Part shown: in pieces, positions 25,294 through 33,008 of the stretch
How the letters are laid out: each line of letters begins with the position of its first letter
How positions within the stretch are numbered: position 1 is the first letter of the stretch
Origin: Pseudomonas sp. FP1742
GTDB taxonomy: Bacteria > Pseudomonadota > Gammaproteobacteria > Pseudomonadales > Pseudomonadaceae
Reading direction: 5' to 3'
Length of the DNA stretch: 64,000 bases
NCBI RefSeq assembly: GCF_030687145.1
Contig: NZ_CP117460.1
Location: 5,394,001-5,458,000 of the forward strand
Made by a program: the position numbers and the translations under genes
The notes under the pieces: model-generated
Database searches by the model: none
Seen by the model: only the letters and a program-made list of their open reading frames with translations
What the model was told of the DNA's origin: nothing

Positions 25294-26394
25294 TTACTCC
25301 TTGTGCGCCAGATTGACCACGCGGTTGGAGCGATCCACCGGGCGTATTTGCTGCCCGTCGTGAAGCACATGAACACCGGCCGCCACCACCCAATCGCTGG
25401 CATTCAGGCCTTCGAGCACCGGCACGGTTTTCTCGCCGAATGCACCGACCCGCACCGGGACTTTTTTCAAGGTATTGTTGGCGCCGACCACCCACACGTA
25501 GGTGGCACCATTTTCCGCGGTGACCGCCGACAGCGGCACCGATAACGGCACCACCTCGGCGCTCTGGATAAACACCCGGGCACTCTGGCCGAGTTCGGCG
25601 GGAACCTTGCCGGCGGTAAACGCGATACGGGCGGCGAAGGTGCGGGATTTGGGATCGGCGGCAGGCGACAACTCACGGATGCGCCCGGGGAAGCGTTGGT
25701 CGGGTTGGGTCCAGAGCTCCACCGAAACTGGCTGGCCGACCTTGAAGCGACCGAAACTCTGCTCCGGCAGGCTGATCAACACTTCGCGCTCGCCATCGGT
25801 GGCCAGGGTAAACACGGTTTGTCCCGCCGCCACCACCTGCCCGACTTCAACCGCACGCTTGGCGACCACGCCATCCTGCGGCGCACGCAGCACCGCGTAA
25901 CTGGCCTGATTGGTCGAGACGTTGAATTCGGCCTTGATTTGCTTGAGGCGGGCCTCTCCGGAGCGGTAGAGGTTTTCCGCGTTGTCGTACTGCGAACGGC
26001 TGACCATCTGCCGCTCCATCAGGGTCTTGTAACGATCACGCTCGGCGCGCACCAGGTTCAGATTGGCTTCGGCAGCCGCGACCTGGGCACGGGTGGCTTC
26101 CAGTTGCAGGCGCACGTCCTGAGGATCGAGTTCTGCCAGGGGTTGATCAGCCTTGACCCGCTGCCCCTCCTCGACCAGTCGTCGGCTGACTTTGCCGCCA
26201 ATGCGAAAGGCCAGGTCCGGTTCAAAGCGCGCGCGGACTTCACCAGGGTAACTTTCCATTGCCTGTGCCGAGGGCTCTGGCTGCACGACCATGGCTGGGC
26301 GGACGGTGACTTGAGGCGCCTCTTCGTGGCCACACGCCGACAATAAAAAAGCCAGACTGACCGGCAACGCAAGGGGCAAGGCATAGCGCAGCAT
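25294..26394 (-). CDS. mexJ: RND efflux membrane fusion lipoprotein MexJ
   Basis: 366 residues with a lipoprotein signal (LALPVSLAFLLSACGHEEAP; lipid-carrying cysteine in LSAC). It then shows the HlyD/AcrA order: beta-barrel and lipoyl half (GEVRARFEPDLAFRIGGKV, LVEEGQRVKADQPLAELDP), a coiled-coil hairpin of about 70 residues, the second lipoyl half (LRAPQDGVVAKRAVEVGQVVAAGQ) and barrel domains. It couples the inner-membrane pump to an outer membrane channel encoded elsewhere; in P. aeruginosa MexJK borrows OprM or OpmH. The promoter and MexL-type palindrome lie directly upstream. Confidence 0.82.
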   Translation of the reverse strand: MLRYALPLALPVSLAFLLSACGHEEAPQVTVRPAMVVQPEPSAQAMESYPGEVRARFEPDLAFRIGGKVSRRLVEEGQRVKADQPLAELDPQDVRLQLEATRAQVAAAEANLNLVRAERDRYKTLMERQMVSRSQYDNAENLYRSGEARLKQIKAEFNVSTNQASYAVLRAPQDGVVAKRAVEVGQVVAAGQTVFTLATDGEREVLISLPEQSFGRFKVGQPVSVELWTQPDQRFPGRIRELSPAADPKSRTFAARIAFTAGKVPAELGQSARVFIQSAEVVPLSVPLSAVTAENGATYVWVVGANNTLKKVPVRVGAFGEKTVPVLEGLNASDWVVAAGVHVLHDGQQIRPVDRSNRVVNLAHKE

Positions 26395-26431
26395 GGTGAA
26401 CGACCTTTCGCTAATGGTGCTTGGAATAATT

Positions 26432-26445
26432 ATACTGACCAGTAT
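26432..26445. promoter_or_regulatory. Perfect palindrome ATACTG-AC-CAGTAT, probable MexL operator over the mexJ -10 box
   Basis: A 14-bp site with perfect arms, overlapping a consensus TATAAT -10 box for mexJ on the minus strand (26429-26434, with TTGCTA at 26454-26459 as a possible -35). A second, imperfect copy (CCAGTCCAGTAT) lies at 26465-26476 next to the regulator start, so both genes could be repressed. Confidence 0.65.
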
Positions 26446-26488
26446 GTTATTAATAGCAAACTCACCAGTCCAGTATTAAAAGCGAAGA

Positions 26489-27133
26489 ATGTCAGACAAT
26501 CTTTCCACCCCCAGCGGTCCGGGCCGTCCCAAGGATCTGGCCAAGCGCCAGGCAATCCTCGACGCGGCGAAAATCCTGTTTTTGAGTAAGGGATACGCCA
26601 ACACCAGCATGGATGCCGTAGCGACTGAGGCCGGCGTGTCGAAGCTGACGGTCTACAGCCATTTCAACGACAAGGAGACGCTGTTCTCTTCCGCTGTCGT
26701 GGCCAAATGCGAGGAGCAATTGCCTCCGCTGGTTTTTGAATTGCCGGACGGCATCGCCGTGGAAACCGTGCTGCTGAACATCGCACACGGCTTTCATCAA
26801 CTGATCAACAGCGACGAATCGGTGAACCTGCACCGGCTGATGATGACGCTGGGCAGCCAGGACCCGAAACTCGCACAGATCTTCTTCGAGGCCGGGCCAG
26901 AACGCGTGCTGCACGGCATGGAGCGCTTGCTGAGCAAGATCGATCAGAGTGGCGTGTTGAGCATCGACAAACCGCGCAATGCCGCCGAGCACTTCTTCTG
27001 CCTGCTCAAGGGCGCGGGGAATTTCCGCTTGCTGTATGGCTGTGGCGAGCCGGTAACCGGGGATGCGGCCGAAGCCCATGTGCGGGAAGTGGTGGGATTG
27101 TTTATGCGGGCTTATCGGCCTGAGACAGCCTGA
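26489..27133 (+). CDS. mexL: TetR-family repressor MexL
   Basis: 214 residues, close to the known length of MexL. The N-terminal TetR helix-turn-helix is complete (QAILDAAKILFLSKGYANTSMDAVATEAGVSKLTVYSHFNDKETLFSSAV) and a ligand-binding C-terminal domain follows. It is transcribed away from mexJK across a 94-base gap containing palindromic sites, the classic arrangement for a local efflux repressor. Family members lose DNA binding when a drug-like ligand or mutation intervenes. The name rests on synteny and family, not on an alignment. Confidence 0.78.
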   Translation: MSDNLSTPSGPGRPKDLAKRQAILDAAKILFLSKGYANTSMDAVATEAGVSKLTVYSHFNDKETLFSSAVVAKCEEQLPPLVFELPDGIAVETVLLNIAHGFHQLINSDESVNLHRLMMTLGSQDPKLAQIFFEAGPERVLHGMERLLSKIDQSGVLSIDKPRNAAEHFFCLLKGAGNFRLLYGCGEPVTGDAAEAHVREVVGLFMRAYRPETA

Positions 27134-27158
27134 CAAATCTTTGGTGGTTGGTCTGACG

Positions 27159-27254
27159 CCTTCGCGAGCAAGCCCGCTCCCACACTTGATCTTTGTCGTT
27201 CACAGATTTTGTGTACGCAGGAGATCCAATGTGGGAGCGGGCTTGCTCGCGAAT
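27159..27254. repeat. Outward-facing REP pair with conserved spacer
   Basis: The inverted core comes first (27159-27184) and the forward core second (27230-27254), the opposite of the usual REPIN order. The spacer contains GTTCACAGATTTTGTGTACGC, almost the same as in the pair near 63.06 kb. Confidence 0.8.
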
Positions 27255-27268
27255 GGGGCGACTCGGTC

Positions 27269-28051
27269 TTAAGGCTTGAGCGCTTTCTTCGGATAAATGT
27301 CATACCGGCTGGACTTGCCGTCCAGCGCATGGCTTGGCTTCGGCCCATCGATGCACGGCGCCTTGCGCGGGCGCTTGACCACCACCCGGTGACTGGCCAG
27401 GGCCAACGCCGCTTCGAGCAGGGCCGGCGCATCCGGGTCATCGCCGACCAGCGGTCGGAACAGGCGCATTTCCTTCTTCACCAACGCGGTTTTCTCACGA
27501 TGGGGGAACATCGGATCGAGGTAGATCACCTGCGGCGGCTCGCCTTCCCAGTTGCGCATCACTTCGATCGAATTGCCCTTGAGCAAATGCATCCGGGCCA
27601 CGATCGGCGCCACGTCGAAATCTTCCGCGCCACGCGCCAAGCCATCTTCGAGCAAGGCCCCGATCAATGGCTGGCGCTCGATCAGGCTCATCTCGCAACC
27701 CAGGCTGGCCAGCACGAACGCGTCCTTGCCCAACCCCGCCGTGGCGTCCAGCACCCGCGGGCGCACGCCTTGGGCGATGCCGACCGCCTTGGCGATCATC
27801 TGACCGCTGCCGCCGCCGTACAACCGACGATGGGCCGCGCCCCCCTCGACGAAATCCACCCGCACCGGCCCCGGTGCATCCGGCCCCAGTTGTTGCAACT
27901 GCAACCCCTGCTCGCCCACCTGCAAGGCAAACTCGCCGTCATCCACCTGCAGCGGCAAACCCAGGCGCTCGGCCCATTGCTCGGCCTGTGGCTGGAAAGT
28001 CGCGCCCAAGGCTTCGACATGGATGCGGCAGGCCGCAGGTTGCTCAATCAT
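27269..28051 (-). CDS. rsmJ: 16S rRNA (guanine(1516)-N2)-methyltransferase RsmJ
   Basis: 260 residues. The family pattern is clear: [27 protein letters not shown], then the SAM-binding motif [21 protein letters not shown], a motif with acidic residue [17 protein letters not shown], the catalytic-type loop [21 protein letters not shown], and the C-terminal [14 protein letters not shown]. The enzyme methylates G1516 of 16S rRNA in the small subunit. It stands alone on the minus strand between mexL and a plus-strand hypothetical gene, with REP elements directly after the stop. Confidence 0.93.
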   Translation of the reverse strand: MIEQPAACRIHVEALGATFQPQAEQWAERLGLPLQVDDGEFALQVGEQGLQLQQLGPDAPGPVRVDFVEGGAAHRRLYGGGSGQMIAKAVGIAQGVRPRVLDATAGLGKDAFVLASLGCEMSLIERQPLIGALLEDGLARGAEDFDVAPIVARMHLLKGNSIEVMRNWEGEPPQVIYLDPMFPHREKTALVKKEMRLFRPLVGDDPDAPALLEAALALASHRVVVKRPRKAPCIDGPKPSHALDGKSSRYDIYPKKALKP

Positions 28052-28144
28052 GGGAAAACACGCTCAAAAAATTAATGATCGGCAAAAACGGCCGATAACC
28101 AAACTATCGAGCATTTTGCCAGAGCTGAGCGTCGATCGAGAAAA

Positions 28145-28765
28145 ATGTCAGGCATTCAACGCACATCGATAGGTTACATCTCGCCCCACGGCGATTTTGG
28201 CCTGCGAAATTCCCAAGCACTGAGCGGCGTCAGTCACCTGTGGCAGGATTTTTTTGCCCAGGCCCTGGCCGATCAGTCGGGCGATGGGGTGCCGGCGTCT
28301 CTCAACTTCCCGCCGGTCGATCTCGACAGCCCGGTTGAACCAACCGTCGGCAGCGAGCTGCTGGCACACATCATTTCCCAGCGCGAATGTGATGTGAAAG
28401 AAACCGAAGTCCGCCCGCCGGAACCATTGTTCCTGCCGATTGCCGAGTTCGAAATGGACCTGGCCGACAAACCGTTCCCACCGTTCCCGCCGGAAGAAAT
28501 CGTCGCGCAACAGAAACAACAGGACTTCGAAAGCAGCTGGGTTCGCCCGATCGTGCTGACCGCCGGTCAACCGCTGCCCGAGCCTGGTGCCGCGCCGCAA
28601 CCGCGTCCGCTGCACTTGCCGATCGCCGAGTTCGAACTCGACCTGCTGGACAAGCCGTTCCCGCCGTTCTCGCCAGAGGAACTGGTGGAACAGCAGAAAC
28701 AACTCGATTTCGATAACGGCTGGGCGCGCCCGATCGTTCTGCAGAACCTGCGCATCGCCGCGTAA
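28145..28765 (+). CDS. Hypothetical protein with duplicated 45-residue unit
   Basis: 206 residues, function not recognised. There is no signal peptide or membrane segment. Residues 94-138 and 155-199 are two copies of one unit, identical at 34 of 45 positions, built around LPIAEFE, DKPFPPF, PEE, QQKQ-DF and W-RPIVL. The first 90 residues are unique. The units are proline-rich and acidic, which suggests a short binding motif presented twice rather than an enzyme (inference). It is divergent from rsmJ with a gap of 93 bases; I would expect it to be restricted to Pseudomonas and relatives. A TonB-like label is possible in databases because of the proline-rich stretches but is not supported by the sequence. 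Confidence 0.8.
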   Translation: MSGIQRTSIGYISPHGDFGLRNSQALSGVSHLWQDFFAQALADQSGDGVPASLNFPPVDLDSPVEPTVGSELLAHIISQRECDVKETEVRPPEPLFLPIAEFEMDLADKPFPPFPPEEIVAQQKQQDFESSWVRPIVLTAGQPLPEPGAAPQPRPLHLPIAEFELDLLDKPFPPFSPEELVEQQKQLDFDNGWARPIVLQNLRIAA

Positions 28766-28798
28766 CCGCTCAGCGGCCCAGCTACCACGGCTCGCTCC

Positions 28799-29620
28799 TC
28801 AGTCCTTGAACAATTGATTGGCCTTCTGGAACGGCATCGACCGGGAAGTGAAGCCGAAGGTCCCGTGTTGCTGGATTTCCTCGGCGGCACGCAAGAACTC
28901 GCCATACGCCGCCAGGGCCAGGGCCGAACCGACACTGATGCGCTTGACGCCCATTTCGCTCAACTGCGCCACCGTCAGCTTGAGTCCGCCGGACATCAAC
29001 ACATTGACCGGTTTCGGCGCCACGGCCCGGACCACCGCCAAGACCTCTTCAGCACTGCGCAAGCCTGGCGCGTAAAGCACGTCGGCGCCGGCCTCGGCGA
29101 ATGCCTGCAAGCGGCGAATGGTATCGTCCAGGTCAGGATTGCCGTGTAGATAGTTCTCGGCACGGGCTGTCAGCGTGAAGGGAAAAGGCAAACTGCGCGC
29201 CGCAGCAACGGCGGCTTCGATACGCGCCACCGCATGTTCGAAGCAGTAGATCGGACCGTCCTCACGCCCCGTGGCATCTTCGATCGAGCCGCCAACGGCA
29301 CCCGCTTGTGCTGCGCGCAAAATACTTTGGGCGCACTCGGCGGGGGCGTCAGCGAAACCGTTTTCCAGATCGACCGCGACTGGCAGCTCGGTGGCCGCGA
29401 CAATCGCTCGAACGTTCGCCAGGGTATCGTCGAGCGTCAACCCACCATCGGGACGGCCCTGGGAAAAGGCGTAGCCGGCACTGGTCGTCGCCAGCGCCTC
29501 GAAGCCCAGGCTGGCGAGCATTTTCGCCGAGCCGGCGTCCCAGGGGTTGGGAATGACAAAAGCGCCCTCGCGTTCGTGCAGTGCTTTGAACGCCTGGGCT
29601 CGAAGGGTTTGCGCATCCAT
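28799..29620 (-). CDS. Isocitrate lyase/PEP mutase superfamily protein
   Basis: 273 residues. The start FKALHEREGAFVIPNPWDAGSAKMLASLGFEALATTSAGYA and the strands carrying PVAVDLENGFAD, GGSIEDATG and LTARAENYL match the ICL/PEPM TIM-barrel family, in which the aspartate and glutamate residues hold magnesium. Relatives cleave or rearrange C-C or C-P bonds of small acids (PEP mutase, methylisocitrate lyase, oxaloacetate decarboxylase). This DUF-like subgroup has no agreed substrate. No phosphonate or methylcitrate genes are nearby, so those roles are unlikely. Confidence 0.8.
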   Translation of the reverse strand: MDAQTLRAQAFKALHEREGAFVIPNPWDAGSAKMLASLGFEALATTSAGYAFSQGRPDGGLTLDDTLANVRAIVAATELPVAVDLENGFADAPAECAQSILRAAQAGAVGGSIEDATGREDGPIYCFEHAVARIEAAVAAARSLPFPFTLTARAENYLHGNPDLDDTIRRLQAFAEAGADVLYAPGLRSAEEVLAVVRAVAPKPVNVLMSGGLKLTVAQLSEMGVKRISVGSALALAAYGEFLRAAEEIQQHGTFGFTSRSMPFQKANQLFKD

Positions 29621-29656
29621 TGGCAGTCTCCTGAAAAGGGGGAAACGAAGCTAATA

Positions 29657-29791
29657 CCAGTCAGTTAAGCGCCATCTGTATGGGGGCGGGCTTGCTCGCG
29701 AAAGCGGAGTGTCAGACGACATCAATGTTGATTGTGCCGCCGTCTTCGCGAGCAAGCCCGCTCCCACAGGTTTCGCACATTAACTGACTGG
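29657..29791. repeat. REPIN within a longer outer inverted repeat
   Basis: The inward REP pair (29681-29768) is bracketed by CCAGTCAGTTAA (29657-29668) and its exact inverse TTAACTGACTGG (29780-29791), extending the symmetry by more than 20 bases on either side. Confidence 0.8.
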
Positions 29792-29811
29792 CATCAGGGA
29801 ACAAGGCCGCT

Positions 29812-30672
29812 TCAGAGCAAGCCAAGTTGCTCGGCGGCGGGTTCTCTGTATAGCTCAGGCAGCGGCGGCAGGCCAGGCAAACGCAGCATCAGTTGTGCGT
29901 GAAAACGTTGTGCCAGTTTCGCCGCCAGCAGGTTATCGGCGGTGTGCAGGAAGATATACGGCGTGCGGCCCTCTTCGATCCAGACGGCGATTTTCTCGAC
30001 CCATGGCACCAGGAATGGATCGTTGGCTTCCAGCTCAGGGTGGCCGATGAAGCGCACCTGCGGAAACTGAGTGAACGCCGCAGGACGAGGCGGCACCCTG
30101 GGCTTTTTCGATTGGGCGTGCAGCACTGAAGGATCGGTCGAGGTGCAGTTGAACAACGCGCGCGGGTCGAGGCAGATGCGTTCGACACCACGGTCCAGCA
30201 GCAGACGATTGAGCATTCGCTCGGCCTCGCCCTTGGCGAAGAATTCGTCGTGCCGCACTTCGACCGCCAAGGGCCGGTCCACAGCATCAATAAAACCGGC
30301 CAGCTCCGACAGTCGTTGTGGGGTGAAGCTTTTGGACAATTGCAGCCACAGTGGTGAAACCCGCTCCCCCAGAGGGCTGAGCAATTGCACAAAGGTCTCG
30401 GCGGCGGTCAATTGTTCGCGCAGGTCACCGCTATGGCTGATGTCGCCGGGGAACTTGGCGGTGAAGCGAAAGTGTTCGGGCATGGTCTCGGCCCAGCGCT
30501 GCACGGTGGCGGCAGAGGGGCTCGCATAGAAGGTCGTATTGCCTTCCACGGCGTTGAACACTTGGGAATAAAGATTGAGAAACTCGGTGGGCCTGGCGTC
30601 TTGGGGGTACAGGTATTCACGCCAGGCGTTTTCACTCCAGGACGGGCAGCCGAGGTAATAAGGCAGCAGCAT
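29812..30672 (-). CDS. DUF72 family protein (YecE-like)
   Basis: About 286 residues from ATG 30672, which overlaps the upstream gene's stop (TGATG). Family marks are the start YYLGCPSWSENAWREYLYP, the segment FNAVEGNTTFYASPSAATVQRWAETMPEHFRFTAKFPGDISH, LAVEVRHDEFF, and the late YIFLHTADNLLAAKLAQRF. DUF72 proteins form a TIM barrel with conserved glutamate, histidine and aspartate and are suspected enzymes, but no reaction is established. The downstream side is a REPIN. Confidence 0.88.
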   Translation of the reverse strand: MLLPYYLGCPSWSENAWREYLYPQDARPTEFLNLYSQVFNAVEGNTTFYASPSAATVQRWAETMPEHFRFTAKFPGDISHSGDLREQLTAAETFVQLLSPLGERVSPLWLQLSKSFTPQRLSELAGFIDAVDRPLAVEVRHDEFFAKGEAERMLNRLLLDRGVERICLDPRALFNCTSTDPSVLHAQSKKPRVPPRPAAFTQFPQVRFIGHPELEANDPFLVPWVEKIAVWIEEGRTPYIFLHTADNLLAAKLAQRFHAQLMLRLPGLPPLPELYREPAAEQLGLL

Positions 30673-30977
30673 CAGATGTACAGGTCGAGACCCAGTACAT
30701 CCGCATCCCAATCAACAAAAGTGGCGGTGCTCAGGTAACTGGCCAGTGCCATCGCCACGCTTTTGCTCATGGCGCGGTGATAAAGCATGTCTTGTTGACG
30801 AGCGGGGAGATTGCTCAGGCGTTGTGCGGAGGCTTTGGCGGCGCGGGCGGCCAATTGCTCTTCGGTAGGAAACTCCAGCTCGCCGTCGATATCAACGGAG
30901 TCGTCCTCCACCACCTGGCCTTTGCGAGGCTTGCGCTTGATGGGGTAGGACTGAGAGGAAACGCCGTCTATACGCAT
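30672..30977 (-). CDS. Conserved hypothetical protein upstream of the DUF72 gene
   Basis: 101 residues, soluble, no signal peptide. A basic N-terminus (YPIKRKPRKGQ) leads to an acidic segment (VEDDSVDIDGELEF), then a helical region (EEQLAARAAKASAQRLSNLPARQQDMLYHRAMSKSVAMALASYLSTATFVDWD). The stop overlaps the DUF72 start, so the two are probably translated together. No domain was recognised. The frame, length and overlap with a recognisable gene support it as real. Confidence 0.7.
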   Translation of the reverse strand: MRIDGVSSQSYPIKRKPRKGQVVEDDSVDIDGELEFPTEEQLAARAAKASAQRLSNLPARQQDMLYHRAMSKSVAMALASYLSTATFVDWDADVLGLDLYI

Positions 30978-31287
30978 AAGTGCATGCCCGGTATCGATGA
31001 TGGCAGTTTAGTGGCGCATTACCCACTTCGCAAACCGCCGAGTGATAACTAGAACACAGAAAAGCGAAAAGGTTTAAAAGCGGCGGGCAGAAACTGACAA
31101 TTTGCCAAAGATGAAATGCTGATTGTGGCGAGGGGGCTTGCCCCCGTTCGGCTGCGAAGCAGTCGCAAAACCAGCCAATGCGGTGTGTCAGGGGGAATGC
31201 GGTTGTTGGTTTTGGGGCCGCTTCGCGACCCAACGGGGGCAAGCCCCCTTGCCACAGAAGACCCTGTTGCCACAAAGACGGCGTGGA
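30978..31287. other. Intergenic stretch with a long palindromic repeat
   Basis: About 310 bases between the hypothetical gene's start and the tsaB stop. It contains the repeat at 31124-31256 and otherwise nothing recognisable; short frames across it are products of the repeat. Confidence 0.6.
31124..31256. repeat. Long inverted repeat, TGTGGCGAGGGGGCTTGCCC family
   Basis: Arms of about 40 bases at each end (TGTGGCGAGGGGGCTTGCCC ... GGGCAAGCCCCCTTGCCACA, one mismatch) flank a central spacer, each arm having its own small hairpin (GGCTGCGAAGCAGTCG). The same element, over 80% alike by eye, is at 37919-38051, and a short version is at 56133-56162. Confidence 0.85.
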
Positions 31288-31962
31288 TTACCGCGCTTTC
31301 GGCGTCGCGACTTTATCGCGCAGATAAACCGGCTGCGCCTGATCGGCCACGATCGCTTCACCGCGTTCCCAGGCGAAACGTGCCAGGGTCAGCAGGTCCT
31401 GGGCGTGAGGCAGCATGCCGGCGTCCTGGCCGCTCAGATTGACGGCAATGCGCTCGGCATAACCCCAACCCGTGCCCGCGCCGAACCACTCGCCGCTGGC
31501 ATCGACCGGCAACGCGGCGGCTTCCGGGGCCAATACCGCTTCATTGCCCACCAGCCGCATCTCCCCCGCCGTTTCGCGGTAGCAGCCCCAATACACCTCA
31601 TCCATGCGCGCATCGATGGCCGCCGCGACCTGGCTGACGCCGTGCTCGCGATAAGCCCGCTGGGCGAGCACGGCGAGATTGGACACCGGCAATACCGGAC
31701 GATCCAGCGCAAACGCCAGCCCCTGCACCACGCCGATGGCGATTCGCACCCCGGTGAACGCCCCCGGCCCACGACCGAACGCAATGGCATCGACCGCTTG
31801 CAGCGTGGTCCCGGCATCGGCCAGCAGTTGCTGAATCATCGGCAGCAGCTTCTGCGCATGCAGGCGCGGGATCACCTCGTAATGGCTCGTGACTTTGCCG
31901 TCATGCAGCAAGGCAACGGAGCAAGCTTCGGTCGCGGTGTCCAGGGCCAGCAAGGTGCTCAT
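31288..31962 (-). CDS. tsaB: tRNA threonylcarbamoyladenosine biosynthesis protein TsaB
   Basis: 224 residues. The ASKHA-fold N-terminus is standard (STLLALDTATEACSVALLHDGK), followed by HAQKLLPMIQQLLADAG, DAIAFGRGPGAFTGVRIAIGVVQGLAFALD and the C-terminal lobe. TsaB partners TsaD and TsaE to transfer the threonylcarbamoyl group to A37 of ANN-reading tRNAs; TsaB itself is a scaffold without catalysis. It is followed (towards higher coordinates) by adk, matching the P. aeruginosa order. Confidence 0.95.
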   Translation of the reverse strand: MSTLLALDTATEACSVALLHDGKVTSHYEVIPRLHAQKLLPMIQQLLADAGTTLQAVDAIAFGRGPGAFTGVRIAIGVVQGLAFALDRPVLPVSNLAVLAQRAYREHGVSQVAAAIDARMDEVYWGCYRETAGEMRLVGNEAVLAPEAAALPVDASGEWFGAGTGWGYAERIAVNLSGQDAGMLPHAQDLLTLARFAWERGEAIVADQAQPVYLRDKVATPKAR

Positions 31963-31999
31963 CGATGTTTCCGTAACAAGAGGTCAGAAAAAGTGCGCC

Positions 32000-32034
32000 A
32001 GTATAAACAACTACGGCCCGCAAGCGGGCCGTAG
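32000..32034 (-). terminator. Terminator of adk
   Basis: A perfect 11-bp stem CTACGGCCCGC/GCGGGCCGTAG with a two-base loop. On the minus strand it is followed by TTGTTTATAC. It lies 22 bases after the adk stop. Confidence 0.75.
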
Positions 32035-32056
32035 AAGATGAAGCCGATCAGACTTT

Positions 32057-33008
<952 letters not shown>

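Noticed and set aside
22222..26394. Reading the RND pump as a TriABC system that has lost one fusion protein
   Set aside because: TriC-like sequence was noted, but the single fusion protein, missing outer channel gene, divergent TetR and rsmJ neighbour all fit MexJK-MexL better.
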